DNA from: Deltaproteobacteria bacterium
GTDB lineage: Bacteria > Myxococcota > UBA727 > VGSZ01
Assembly: GCA_016177705.1 (NCBI GenBank)
Contig: JACOUT010000013.1
Span: 264,224-328,223, forward strand
Length of the DNA stretch: 64,000 nucleotides
Direction: 5' to 3'
Below the pieces are notes generated by a model. The model was not told the DNA's origin. It worked only from the letters and a program-made list of their open reading frames with translations, and made no database searches. Numbering within the stretch: position 1 is the stretch's first letter; each line of letters opens with the position of its first letter. Below, piece by piece: positions 1 to 8,597 of the stretch. A program made the position numbers and the translations under genes.

Positions 1-386
1 AGCGGCAGGCGGGCAGTGTCCATCGCGTCGGCAATGGCGCCCTGGACGATGGCGGCGAGCTCGTCGGGTCCGACGGTCGGGGGCAAGACCTCGACGGGCA
101 GGCCGAGGATGCCGGGGATGGCCGTCGGATCGGAGCCGGGGCGGTGCACCACCAAGATGACGATGTCGGGGTGGCGGCGCCGCGCGAGCTGGCAGAGGCC
201 GCGCAACGACAAGGTCCGCCTGCCCTCGTTGGCCACCACGACGCCGAAGTCGGCGCGCCCGAGCGCCGCCATGGCGCCGAACGCGTCGGCGACGTCGAGG
301 TAGCGGAGGCCGTGGATCGACAGCGCTTGCACGACCTGGCGGCGGCGTGCGTCATCGTCGTCGACCACCAGCGTGCTGCGATGCAT
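1..386 (-). CDS. Receiver-like (pseudo-receiver) protein, C-terminus outside window
   Basis: The minus strand is open from an ATG at 386 to the window edge (about 128 codons, no stop seen). It begins MHRSTLVVDDDDARRRQVVQ, which has the beta-strand plus acidic cluster typical of CheY-like receivers, followed by alternating alpha/beta segments. The phosphoacceptor strand reads DFGVVVANEG, so the usual Asp is replaced by Ala-Asn. The usual Lys of strand 5 is replaced by Pro (VEVLPPTVGPDEL). I infer a receiver fold that probably cannot be phosphorylated in the normal way. It may be the N-terminal part of a larger regulator. It is transcribed divergently from the rRNA methyltransferase gene at 526. 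Confidence 0.7.
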   Translation of the reverse strand, partial: MHRSTLVVDDDDARRRQVVQALSIHGLRYLDVADAFGAMAALGRADFGVVVANEGRRTLSLRGLCQLARRRHPDIVILVVHRPGSDPTAIPGILGLPVEVLPPTVGPDELAAIVQGAIADAMDTARLP

Positions 387-475
387 GCCGGCGCTAGGCT
401 CGGCCGATCGGGGGGTCCTCGGCAAGTGCGTGCGCCCTCGGCGGTGAGCCCGATCGCGTAGTTATGTAGGCACTT

Positions 476-494
476 CCGCAAGTATCGCTTGCGG
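476..494. promoter_or_regulatory. Short perfect inverted repeat upstream of the RsmB-type gene
   Basis: CCGCAAG-tatcg-CTTGCGG has a 7-bp stem and a 5-nt loop in the divergent region between the receiver-like gene and the rRNA methyltransferase. It lies 32 bp before the ATG at 526. It could be a leader hairpin or an operator. No clear -10/-35 pair could be assigned. Confidence 0.3.
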
Positions 495-525
495 GGCACG
501 GGTGAGCGAGCCATTGGGCTCTGCA

Positions 526-1767
526 ATGACCGCTCGGACGCCCTTGCCGCTGCTCCACGAGTGCGCGCTCGACGTCATCGCACGGCACCGAGCCACCGGC
601 GACCCGCTCGACCGCGTGGCAGGCACGGTCGGGCGCGCGCGCCGGCTCGGGCCGCGCGAGCGCGCAGCGCTCGGCGATCTGGTGTTCGGTTGGGCACGCC
701 ATCGCCAAGCGGGCGAGCGCGCCATCGCCGCCGCGCTCGCACGCGCACGCGGGCGCGCGCCGCCGATGCGCGAGCGCGACCTGTGTCTGCTGCTGCTCGC
801 GCAGCGGGCAGCAGGCGCCGAGCCGGATGCGCGCGCGCGAGCACGATTGCCCGACGCGCTCACCGCGCTCCTCGACCTGCACGCCGATGGTGGATCGTTC
901 GACGGCGTCATCGGGCTTCCCGACTGGCTCGCCGCGCGGCTCGCGGCACAGCGCCAGGATCTACCGGAGCTGTTGGCGGCGCTCGCGCAGCCGGCGCCGC
1001 TCGGGCTCGCGCTCGAACGCTCGCAGCTCGCCGTTGACGACGCGGTAGCCGCGCTGCGCGCGCTCGGCGCCGACGCCGCGCCCTCGCCGCTCGTCGCCGG
1101 CGCCGTTCGTGTCGTCGGGCGCGCGCGCCTCGCCAAGCTGCCGCGCGCGATCGGCGCCGCGCTGTGGCCGATGGACGAGGGCAGCCAGGTGATCGCCCGC
1201 ACCGTCGACGCGCGGCGCGGCGAGCGCGTGCTCGACCTGTGCGCGGGGGCCGGCACCAAGACGCGCCTCTTGCTGCAGACCGGCGCGCACGTCGTCGCGG
1301 CCGACCTCGGCGCCGAGCGGCTGGCGCGCGCACCCGCGGCGGCCGCGCGCGTGGTGATGGACGGTACCAGCGGCGGTCTACGCGCCCGCAGCTTCGACAA
1401 GGTGCTGCTCGACGCTCCGTGCTCGGGCACCGGCACGCTCCGGCGCGCGCCCGATCTGGCGCACCGGCTGCGCGAGCAGGAGCTGCCCGCGCTCGTCGAC
1501 GCGCAGCGGCGCCTGCTCACGGCAGCGATCGCGCTCGCCCGGCCGGGCGGCCTGGTGGTGTACGCGACCTGCTCGCTGTTGCACGAGGAGAACGAGGCGG
1601 TGGTGCAGCGCGCGCTCACCGACACCGCCGGGCTCGCGCGCGTTCCGCTGCGCTCGCTTTGGGGTGAGGACGTGCGGCTCGACGACGAGGGCAAAGGCGA
1701 GCTGCGCTTGCTGCCGCACCTGCACGGCTGCGACGGCTTCTACCTGGCGGCGCTGCGCGCGGCGTGA
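526..1767 (+). CDS. rsmB: RsmB/Sun-family 16S rRNA (cytosine-C5) methyltransferase
   Basis: Predicted SAM-dependent rRNA m5C methyltransferase of 413 aa. The N-terminal third is a NusB-like helical RNA-binding region (ARRLGPRERAALGDLVFGWA). The C-terminal Rossmann methyltransferase has SAM motif I (VLDLCAGAGTKT), motif IV DAPCSGTG and motif VI YATCSLLHEEN. The Cys residues in PCS and TCS are the two used for catalysis and enzyme release in this family. I chose the ATG at 526; an in-frame GTG at 502 would add 8 residues. Bacterial RsmB is usually about 430 aa, so the length fits. Exact target position (C967 in E. coli) is inferred from family only. Confidence 0.85.
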   Translation: MTARTPLPLLHECALDVIARHRATGDPLDRVAGTVGRARRLGPRERAALGDLVFGWARHRQAGERAIAAALARARGRAPPMRERDLCLLLLAQRAAGAEPDARARARLPDALTALLDLHADGGSFDGVIGLPDWLAARLAAQRQDLPELLAALAQPAPLGLALERSQLAVDDAVAALRALGADAAPSPLVAGAVRVVGRARLAKLPRAIGAALWPMDEGSQVIARTVDARRGERVLDLCAGAGTKTRLLLQTGAHVVAADLGAERLARAPAAAARVVMDGTSGGLRARSFDKVLLDAPCSGTGTLRRAPDLAHRLREQELPALVDAQRRLLTAAIALARPGGLVVYATCSLLHEENEAVVQRALTDTAGLARVPLRSLWGEDVRLDDEGKGELRLLPHLHGCDGFYLAALRAA

Positions 1768-3084
1768 TCAGAAGAACGTGCGCACGGCGCCGGTGACCCG
1801 GTAGCCCGCGTCGACGGTGAACAGCACGCGCCACTTGTCGAAGGTGGTGCACGGGTGCGAGATGCCGAGCACCACGACGTCGCCGAGCGCGAGCGGGCTG
1901 TCCTCGGGCAGGCGCAGGTGAGCGTGTTGGTCGTTCAGCTCGACGAGTTCGTGGCCCGCGAGCGGCGCCGGCGGCTCGCCGCCGCGGCTGTAGGCGAGCG
2001 CGAGCGGCAGGCCCATGTCCGCGCCCACGTCGCGCTTGCCGAGGCCGAGGATGGCGCGTCCGGGCTCGGGCAAGGACTGCACCACGGCGAGCAGCTCGAG
2101 CGCGGGCAAGAGCTCGCCCGGGACATCGTGGCTGGCCGCGAGGCGGCGGCGGATCTGAGCGTGGGCGCCCGCGTACACGGCGGCGTCGTGCGTGAGGTAG
2201 CAGCCGCTGCGCAACAGCACCTGGGCGCCATCGATGCCGCTGTTACCGAGTCGCGCGGCGACCAGGTCGTAGTAGGCCGAGCCACCCGCAGAGAGCAGCA
2301 CCGGGCCGGGCGCGAACAGGCGCTCGGCGGCGCATGCGCGCGCGACGGCGACCACCTCGTCGAGGAACGCGCACACCTTGCGCACGTCGGCGTCGACGTC
2401 GTCGCTGTGGATGAGGCCCTCGAAGCCCTCCACGCCGACGAGCGCGAGCGCAGTGTCGGCCGCCACGGCGCGCGCCACCTCGAGCGCCACGGCGCGCGTG
2501 CGGCAGCCGGTGCGCCCGCCCGCGAAGCCCACCTCGACGAGCAGGCGCAGCGGGCGGGTGAGGCCGCGGGCGCGCGCGGCCTGCGCGGCGAGGCGCGCGC
2601 CCTCGACCGAGTCGACCAGCGCGACGACCTCGAAGCCGGGGTCGCGCGCGAGCAGGTCGCACACCACCTCGAGAGCGCCTCGGTCGACGAGCTGGTTGGC
2701 CAGGAACACGCGCGGCATGCCGAAGCGCCGGCACACCTGGAGCTGATGGACGGTGGCGACGGTGATGCCCCAGGCGCCGTCCTCGAGCTGGCGCAGGAGG
2801 AGCTGCGGGCTCATGGAGGTCTTGCCGTGCGGCGCGATGCGGGCGCCGGTGGCGTCGAGGAACGCCCGCATGAAGCGCGCGTTGTTGTCGAGGGCGGGCT
2901 GCTTGAGCACCGCCACCGGCAGCAGCAGATCGTGGCGCAGCGGGTGGAGGCCGAGCGCGCCGACGTCCCCGAGGCGCGTGACGGGCCGAGTGGAGGGCCA
3001 GCCCTTGCAGGTGTCATCGAGAGCGGTGTCGGCGAGCGCTGCCACCAGGGCGCGCGTGGTCACGAGGTCCGGGTGGTGCGCCAC
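1768..3084 (-). CDS. Fold-type III PLP enzyme, D-serine dehydratase / amino-acid deaminase-like
   Basis: This 438-aa protein has an alanine-racemase-type PLP barrel followed by a D-serine-dehydratase-like C-terminal domain. The motif ARIAPHGKTSMSP supplies the PLP lysine seen in D-threonine aldolases and D-serine dehydratases (PHxKT). Near the C-terminus HPCTTFDKW has the His-x-Cys pair that binds zinc in eukaryotic-type D-serine dehydratase. The predicted reaction is deamination or aldol cleavage of a D- or beta-hydroxy amino acid, and the substrate is not defined by sequence. The start is a GTG at 3084. It faces the rRNA methyltransferase, with its stop immediately after that gene's stop, and is divergent from the beta-oxidation pair. 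Confidence 0.75.
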   Translation of the reverse strand: MAHHPDLVTTRALVAALADTALDDTCKGWPSTRPVTRLGDVGALGLHPLRHDLLLPVAVLKQPALDNNARFMRAFLDATGARIAPHGKTSMSPQLLLRQLEDGAWGITVATVHQLQVCRRFGMPRVFLANQLVDRGALEVVCDLLARDPGFEVVALVDSVEGARLAAQAARARGLTRPLRLLVEVGFAGGRTGCRTRAVALEVARAVAADTALALVGVEGFEGLIHSDDVDADVRKVCAFLDEVVAVARACAAERLFAPGPVLLSAGGSAYYDLVAARLGNSGIDGAQVLLRSGCYLTHDAAVYAGAHAQIRRRLAASHDVPGELLPALELLAVVQSLPEPGRAILGLGKRDVGADMGLPLALAYSRGGEPPAPLAGHELVELNDQHAHLRLPEDSPLALGDVVVLGISHPCTTFDKWRVLFTVDAGYRVTGAVRTFF

Positions 3085-3165
3085 GTCAATTCCCTCGCTG
3101 CGCCGCCCGGGCGGTCACGTCGAGGGTGCCTTTCCATCGGCGCCCAATCGGTGCAACCAGGCTTC

Positions 3166-5184
3166 ATGAGCACCACGGCCCCGCGCGAGAACCCCTTGCT
3201 CGCCCCACCTGCCCTGCCGCGTCCGAAGACCATCGCCGTCATCGGCGCCGGCACCATCGGCCCCGACATCGCCTACTACCTGGCGTCCACGCTGCCCGAC
3301 GCGAAGCTGGTGCTGGTCGACGTCGTCGAGGAGGCGCTGGCGCGCGCCAAGGAGCGCATCGCCAAGACCGCCGACAAGGGCGTGAAGAAGGGCAAGCTCA
3401 AGCCCGAGGACGCAGCGCGCATCACCGCGGCCGTCAGCTACACGCTCAGGTACGACGACCTGGCGGGCGCCGACTGGGTGCTCGAGGCCGCCACCGAGCG
3501 CCTCGAGCTGAAGCGCAAGATCTTCACGCAAGTCGAGTCGCTGATCCGCGACGACGCGTGGATCACCTCGAACACCTCGTCCTTGCCGGCGGCGCGCCTG
3601 TTCTCGCACCTCAAGCACCCCGAGCGCGCCACCGTCACGCACTTTTTCGCGCCCGCCTTCCAGAACCCGGCCGTCGAGGTGATCCGCTGGGACAAGGCCC
3701 GCGCGGACGTGGTGGAGGCGCTGCGCGCGCTGTTCGCCGCCACCGGCAAGGTGCCGTTCGTCACCAGCGACGCGCTCTGCTTCATGCTCGACCGCGTGTT
3801 CGACAACTGGTGCAACGACGCGGCGCTGTTGCTCGGCGACGCGACCGCCGCCGAGATTGACACCGTCGCGCACGCCTACGTGCACGCCGGGCCCTTCGAG
3901 GTGCTCAATCTGGCGCACGGCAACCCCATCATCGTCGAGACCAACACGCTGCAGATGGAGGAGGGGCCGGCGTACCGACCGGCGCGCGTCTTCGAGTCGG
4001 TGCGCGAGTGGCACACCGTGGCACCCGGCAAGAGCGTGCCGGTGGCCGACGACGTGGCCGCCAAGGTGCGCGACCGCATGCTCGGCGTGCTGTTCTCGCA
4101 GTCCGTCGACATCCTCGACCGCGGCATCGGCGCGCCCGCCGACCTCGACCTCGGGTGCGTGCTCGGGCTCGGCTTCAAGAAGGGGCCGCTCGAGCTGATG
4201 CGCGAGCTCGGCGAGGCCGAGTGTCAGCGAATCTTCGAGCGCTTCGCGCGCGAGCGGCCGGGCATGCCGCAGCCCAAGCGCCCCCTGCCCGAGTACCAGC
4301 GCTTCTCGCGCAAGGTGCTGGCCGACGAGGTGGACGGCGTCTGCGTCATCACGCTGCGACGTCCGCAGGCGCTCAACGCGCTCGACGACGAGATGACCGA
4401 CGAGGTGCTCGCGCTCATCAAGGCGCGCGAGGGCGACCCCAAGGTCAAAGGCTTCGTGCTCACCGGCTACGGCGAGCGCGCCTTCTGCGCGGGCGCGGAC
4501 ATCGGCCGCCTCGGCGAGACGCTCGGTGACGCCGAGGCCGCCGCCGGCTTCGCGCGCGAGTGCTCGCGGCTGTTGCTGCACCTCGACAGGATGGACAAGC
4601 CCGTGGTCGCCGCGCTGAACGGCATGGCGCTCGGCGGCGGCCTCGAGCTGGCGCTGCGCTGCACGGCGCTGGTGGCGCACCAGGGGGCGAGCTTGCAGTT
4701 GCCCGAGGTGACGCTCGGCATCGCGCCCGGCATCGGCGGGCTCGTGGTCCCCTACCGGCGCTGGCCGAACGCCGCGCCCGTGCTGCATGACATGCTCGCG
4801 AGCGGCAAGCGCCTGAGCGCGCGCGAGGCCAAGGAGCTCGGGGTAGTGAGCGCGCTCGGCGGCTCTTACCAGGAGGTGCTGCGGCTCGCGCAGGACGAGG
4901 TGAGCGCGCGCGCCGGCAAGCCACGGCCCTCGCTCGACAAACCGGTGCAGCTGGCACCCCCCGCCAGCGGCCCCACCAAGGGCCCGGGCGGCGCCGCGCT
5001 GTCGGCGGAGGTGGTCGGCATCATCCGCAAGGCTATCGTCGACGCCGCGGCCAAGGACTCGCTCGGCGCCGCGCTCGACGTGGGCTACCGCGCCTTCGGC
5101 GCCAGCGCCTGCACCGCGGGCGCGCGCGAGGGCATCACCGCCTTCCTCGAGAAGAGGAAGCCCGACTTCGAGAGGACGGGTTGA
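3166..5184 (+). CDS. 3-hydroxyacyl-CoA dehydrogenase / enoyl-CoA hydratase fusion
   Basis: This 672-aa bifunctional beta-oxidation enzyme has the dehydrogenase first and the hydratase last, the reverse of E. coli FadB. An NAD-binding Rossmann motif (TIAVIGAGTIGPDIAYYLAS) starts near residue 20. The dehydrogenase active-site region THFFAPAFQNPAVEVI retains His but has AP in place of the usual NP. The hydratase part (from about residue 385) has an oxyanion loop (FCAGADIGRL) and both catalytic Glu motifs, GGGLELALRC and LQLPEVTLGIAPGIGG. The ATG at 3166 is chosen because homology begins there; the open frame extends far upstream but is antisense to the PLP gene. The thiolase gene follows after 4 nt, so the two are probably one operon for fatty or aromatic acyl-CoA oxidation. 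Confidence 0.88.
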   Translation: MSTTAPRENPLLAPPALPRPKTIAVIGAGTIGPDIAYYLASTLPDAKLVLVDVVEEALARAKERIAKTADKGVKKGKLKPEDAARITAAVSYTLRYDDLAGADWVLEAATERLELKRKIFTQVESLIRDDAWITSNTSSLPAARLFSHLKHPERATVTHFFAPAFQNPAVEVIRWDKARADVVEALRALFAATGKVPFVTSDALCFMLDRVFDNWCNDAALLLGDATAAEIDTVAHAYVHAGPFEVLNLAHGNPIIVETNTLQMEEGPAYRPARVFESVREWHTVAPGKSVPVADDVAAKVRDRMLGVLFSQSVDILDRGIGAPADLDLGCVLGLGFKKGPLELMRELGEAECQRIFERFARERPGMPQPKRPLPEYQRFSRKVLADEVDGVCVITLRRPQALNALDDEMTDEVLALIKAREGDPKVKGFVLTGYGERAFCAGADIGRLGETLGDAEAAAGFARECSRLLLHLDRMDKPVVAALNGMALGGGLELALRCTALVAHQGASLQLPEVTLGIAPGIGGLVVPYRRWPNAAPVLHDMLASGKRLSAREAKELGVVSALGGSYQEVLRLAQDEVSARAGKPRPSLDKPVQLAPPASGPTKGPGGAALSAEVVGIIRKAIVDAAAKDSLGAALDVGYRAFGASACTAGAREGITAFLEKRKPDFERTG

Positions 5185-5188
5185 CCCC

Positions 5189-6379
5189 ATGAAGCTCGAC
5201 AACGCGTACATCCCCTACGGCGCCTACTGGTCGACGCCGTTTTCCAAGTGGCAGGGTATGCTCGCCGAGGAGCACTCGCTCGCCCTCGCGGCGTCGTGCG
5301 GGCGCCGCTTCCTCGACTACAAGAAGCTCGCGCCGAGCAGCTTCGACGGCTTCGCGCTCGGCGTCACCGTGCCGCAGCGGCAGGGCTTCTATGGCGCTCC
5401 CTGGGTCGCGGCCATGATGGGGGCCGCGCACCTCGACGGCCCCACGGTGTCGCAGGCCTGCGCCACCTCGGTGGCGACGCTGGCGCATGCCGCGCGCTCG
5501 GTCGAGCTCGGCGAGCGCCGCACCTTCCTCGCCGTCACCTGCGATCGGACCAGCAACGGCCCGCACGTGTATTACCCGAGCCGCTCGGGGCCGGGCGGGA
5601 AGGGCGCGGCCGAGGATCCCGTGCTCGACAACATGGGACACGATCCGCACGCGCGCGTCTCGATGACGCAGACGGCAGAGAATGTCGCGCGCGCCGCGGG
5701 CAGCACGCTCGCCGAGCAGCACGAGGTGACGCTGCTGCGCCACGCGCAGTACCAGCGCGCGCTCGAGGGCGATCGCGCGTTTCAGCGACGCTACCTGCTG
5801 CCCGTCGAGGGCAAGGCGGGCAAGAAGCCGTGGAGGCTCGAGATCGACGAGGGTGTCCACCCGGCGACCCGTGAGGGCCTGGCCGCGCTCAAGCCGGTGA
5901 TCGAGGGCGGCACCGTCACCTACGGCTCGCAGACCCACCCGGCCGACGGCAACGCCGGCATCGTGGTGACGACGGGTGAGCGGGCGCGCGAGCTGTCGCG
6001 CGATGCCAAGATCGCGGTGCGGCTCGTATCCTTCGGCGCCGCGCGCGTCGCGGCGGGGTTCATGCCGCAGGCGCCGGTGCCGGCGGCGCGCCAGGCGCTC
6101 GAGCGCGCCGGCTTGTCGTTCGCGGAGCTGAAGGCCGTGAAGACCCACAACCCGTTCGCGGTCAACGACCTGTACTTCGCGAAGGAGACCGGCTTCGCGC
6201 TCGAGCGCATGAACCAGTTCGGCTGCTCGCTCGTGTACGGCCACCCGCAGGGGCCGACGGGCATGCGCGGCGTCATCGAGGTCGTCGAGGAGCTGGTGCT
6301 CGGCGGCGGCGGCTATGGGCTGTTCACGGGCTGTGCTGCGGGTGACACGGCGATGGCGGTGGTGCTGAAGGTCGGGTGA
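5189..6379 (+). CDS. Thiolase (acyl-CoA acetyltransferase family)
   Basis: This 396-aa thiolase-fold protein would cleave 3-ketoacyl-CoA to acetyl-CoA and a shortened acyl-CoA. The nucleophilic Cys is in VSQACATSVATL near residue 90. The C-terminal half has a KTHNPFAVND segment, the catalytic His in YGHPQGPTG and the second Cys in LFTGCAAGDTAMA. Length matches bacterial thiolases (390-430 aa). The ATG follows the dehydrogenase/hydratase stop by 4 nt, so translation is probably coupled. The CAAGD motif replaces the more usual C-x-G-GG-xG, so it belongs to a divergent thiolase subfamily; chain-length preference is not evident. Confidence 0.85.
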   Translation: MKLDNAYIPYGAYWSTPFSKWQGMLAEEHSLALAASCGRRFLDYKKLAPSSFDGFALGVTVPQRQGFYGAPWVAAMMGAAHLDGPTVSQACATSVATLAHAARSVELGERRTFLAVTCDRTSNGPHVYYPSRSGPGGKGAAEDPVLDNMGHDPHARVSMTQTAENVARAAGSTLAEQHEVTLLRHAQYQRALEGDRAFQRRYLLPVEGKAGKKPWRLEIDEGVHPATREGLAALKPVIEGGTVTYGSQTHPADGNAGIVVTTGERARELSRDAKIAVRLVSFGAARVAAGFMPQAPVPAARQALERAGLSFAELKAVKTHNPFAVNDLYFAKETGFALERMNQFGCSLVYGHPQGPTGMRGVIEVVEELVLGGGGYGLFTGCAAGDTAMAVVLKVG

Positions 6380-6410
6380 CCTCGCGCGCCGACGCTGCAG
6401 CGCGGTGATC

Positions 6411-7838
6411 TCACGGGAGCTGGCACGTCGTCATCGGACTGACGATCGCGGCCGGATCGACCAAGCAGGTCACACCGCGCAGCATGACGACGCCCACGCC
6501 GCCGCCGCCGCCGCCACCACCACCGCTCTCGAGGATGCCGCTGCCCCCGGCACCACCTGCTGGCAGGGACGCGCCGCCGGCACCGCCGGCGCCCGCGTCG
6601 GCAACGCCACCCGCCGCCGGCTGCGAGCTGCCGAGCGCGCCGTTTTGCCCGGGCGCGCCAGGATCGTCGAGGTCGACGCCGGCACCGCCGCCGCCGCCGT
6701 TCGCGGTCACGGCGGCGCCGGCGGCGAGCTGCAAGCGAGCGGCCTCGAGCAGCACCATGCCCCCGCTGCCGCCGCCGCCGCCGCCCGTGTCGCCGAGCCT
6801 CCCTCCTTCGCCGCCGCCACCGGCGCTGCCGATGGTGCCGGCGACGACGGCCGTGCCTGCGACCGAGAGCTGCACCGCGCCACCACCGCCACCACCAGCA
6901 CCGCCGCTCGATGGCCCGTTGCCGGCGCCACCGCGACCACCGGGGCAGCCTCCGCTTCGGGCCGCCGGCTGCTCCGCGCCGCCGACGCCGCCGAAGACCG
7001 TCGGGTCATCCCCGACGCCGCCATCGCCGCCTCTCCCGCCGAAGCCCCCGCCCCCGCCCCCGCCCGCGCCAGTGCTGTCGTCTTGGCCACCGCTCCCCGC
7101 CGACGCGCCGCAGGCGACCACGGCGCGCGCGCCAGGCCCGGGCGCGACGCGGACCGCCGACGCGTCGATGACACCGTCGATCTGCGCGTCACCGAAGACC
7201 ACCACGACCAGCGACCGCGTGCCGGTGACGCGAAGTGTCGCGCCGGCCTGGACGACCGCGGCGGTCACCGCCAGCGCCAGGCCCCCGTCGGGCAGCTCTT
7301 GAAACGCGTCCGGCTGCACGCCGATGCACGACGCCGATTGGAAGGTCGGCGGCGTGGTGCTCGTGTCCAGCGTGGTCGAGCAGGACACCGAGAGCGTGCC
7401 GACGGGCGCGAGCGCCACGGGGTCGACGTCGAACGGTGCATAGGGGAACTGGATGACCTCGCCCTCGCCCTCGCCCTCGCCCTCGCCCTCGCCCTCGCCC
7501 TCACCTTCGCCCTCACCTTCGCCCTCACCTTCGCCCTCACCTTCGCCCTCACCTTCGCCCTCGCCTTCGCCCTCGCCCTCGCCCTCGCCTTCACCCTCGC
7601 CTTCACCCTCGCCTTCACCCTCGCCTTCACCCTCGCCCTCACCCTCGCCGGGCTCGGCGACGCAGGCGCCGTCGATGCAACGCGGCTCCCGCACCGTGCA
7701 GTCCTGATCGGAGTTGCAGATGGTTACCGCCGGGCCTGGAGGGCAGCCGACCGCTGCCATGAGCGCGGCCAGCGCAGCTGCGACCAGCAGTCCGCCACGT
7801 CGAGGTTGAGGCGCCGCAGCGTTCGTCTCAGGCACCAT
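6411..7838 (-). CDS. Glycine-rich surface lipoprotein with Glu-Gly repeat linker
   Basis: This 475-aa protein has a lipoprotein signal (hydrophobic LLVAAALAALMAAVG then Cys) and a short Cys-containing segment. Next comes an uninterrupted Glu-Gly linker of 32 units, then a glycine-rich C-terminal domain of more than 300 residues with many GGxG runs and short beta-like strands. The C-terminal part resembles repetitive beta-helix surface proteins of Myxococcota; no catalytic motif is visible. The acidic linker probably spans the outer envelope. I chose the ATG at 7838, which gives the lipoprotein signal directly; it overlaps the end of the upstream lipoprotein gene by 11 bp. Confidence 0.75.
   Translation of the reverse strand: MVPETNAAAPQPRRGGLLVAAALAALMAAVGCPPGPAVTICNSDQDCTVREPRCIDGACVAEPGEGEGEGEGEGEGEGEGEGEGEGEGEGEGEGEGEGEGEGEGEGEGEGEGEGEGEGEGEGEGEGEVIQFPYAPFDVDPVALAPVGTLSVSCSTTLDTSTTPPTFQSASCIGVQPDAFQELPDGGLALAVTAAVVQAGATLRVTGTRSLVVVVFGDAQIDGVIDASAVRVAPGPGARAVVACGASAGSGGQDDSTGAGGGGGGGFGGRGGDGGVGDDPTVFGGVGGAEQPAARSGGCPGGRGGAGNGPSSGGAGGGGGGAVQLSVAGTAVVAGTIGSAGGGGEGGRLGDTGGGGGGSGGMVLLEAARLQLAAGAAVTANGGGGGAGVDLDDPGAPGQNGALGSSQPAAGGVADAGAGGAGGASLPAGGAGGSGILESGGGGGGGGGVGVVMLRGVTCLVDPAAIVSPMTTCQLP
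7458..7649. repeat. Hexanucleotide tandem repeat encoding (Glu-Gly)32
   Basis: 192 bp of GAGGGC/GAAGGC/GAGGGT-type hexamers on the minus strand, 32 in-frame units, with Glu codons varying between GAG and GAA. Because the unit is 6 bp, slippage changes linker length without breaking the frame. Confidence 0.95.
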
Positions 7839-8511
7839 CACCGGATGGTAGCGCAACGCGGCTCGGCGAGGCGCGAACCGGGGCCGAGACGCCCGCGACC
7901 GCGGGCTCCTCGAGGCGTTTCGGCAAGCCCAGGCGCGCGCGCAGCGCGCGGTCGTAGGTGAGGAACGCCGTCTCACGCTCGCGCTGCGCATCGATGGCCG
8001 CGCGCAGGCCGACACCGAGCGCGACGCCCCCGCCCGCGAGCACGAGCAGCCCCGCCGTCGAGGCGGCGAGCGCGCCGATGATGGTGGTGTCGCTCGGCTG
8101 GCCGGGCAGATCGGCGATGGCGAGCAGCGGCAGCGCGAGCGGCGAGAACGCACCCACCGCCATCGCCGTGGTGCCTGCCGTGGTCCACCAGAAGGCGACG
8201 TCCTGCTGTTCCTGCGTTCGCTGCGCGGCGAGCGCGGTCGGCGAGGTCGGCTCGACGGCGGGCAAGAGGTCGATCGGGTGCTCGATGCGCGTGCCGTCCT
8301 CGATGATGAGGAAGGACACCGGCTCGGACCAGGTGCTCGGGTAGCTCACCGATCGCATGGCCGTGGGCGCGTGGTCGACGTAGTAGTCGCGCCGCTCGGC
8401 CTCGGGCGCGGACTTGGGCGGCGCGGCTTCGAGCACCACGTGGGAAGGCGATACACACGAAGGGAGCACGCCGATCGCGAGCGCGACGGCGAGGAGGGCG
8501 TTGGATCGCAT
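7828..8511 (-). CDS. Lipoprotein with two predicted membrane segments, function unknown
   Basis: This 227-aa protein starts with a lipoprotein signal ending LPSC (Cys near residue 19). A roughly 70-residue extramembrane region contains YYVDHAPTAM and is followed by two hydrophobic, Gly/Ala-rich segments (around TTAGTTAMAVGAFSPLALPLL and AASTAGLLVLAGGGVALG) and a charged C-terminus. No enzyme motif is seen. It precedes the Glu-Gly lipoprotein gene and overlaps its start, so the two are probably co-transcribed and may form an envelope complex. I do not recognise the family. Confidence 0.65.
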   Translation of the reverse strand: MRSNALLAVALAIGVLPSCVSPSHVVLEAAPPKSAPEAERRDYYVDHAPTAMRSVSYPSTWSEPVSFLIIEDGTRIEHPIDLLPAVEPTSPTALAAQRTQEQQDVAFWWTTAGTTAMAVGAFSPLALPLLAIADLPGQPSDTTIIGALAASTAGLLVLAGGGVALGVGLRAAIDAQRERETAFLTYDRALRARLGLPKRLEEPAVAGVSAPVRASPSRVALPSGDGA

Positions 8512-8597
8512 CGGGACTCCGCAGAGGGTGCTGCGGGACGACGAGCCGGCGCCCGGTATTCACCGGTCCCACGCCGACGACGCTGATCCGCGTCCGC

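Noticed and set aside
1855..3165. Long upstream extension of the hydroxyacyl-CoA dehydrogenase frame
   Set aside because: It is antisense to the PLP enzyme gene and low in motif content; dehydrogenase homology starts at 3166.
7458..7649. CRISPR-like repetitive stretch
   Set aside because: Continuous 6-bp units without spacers; it encodes Glu-Gly.
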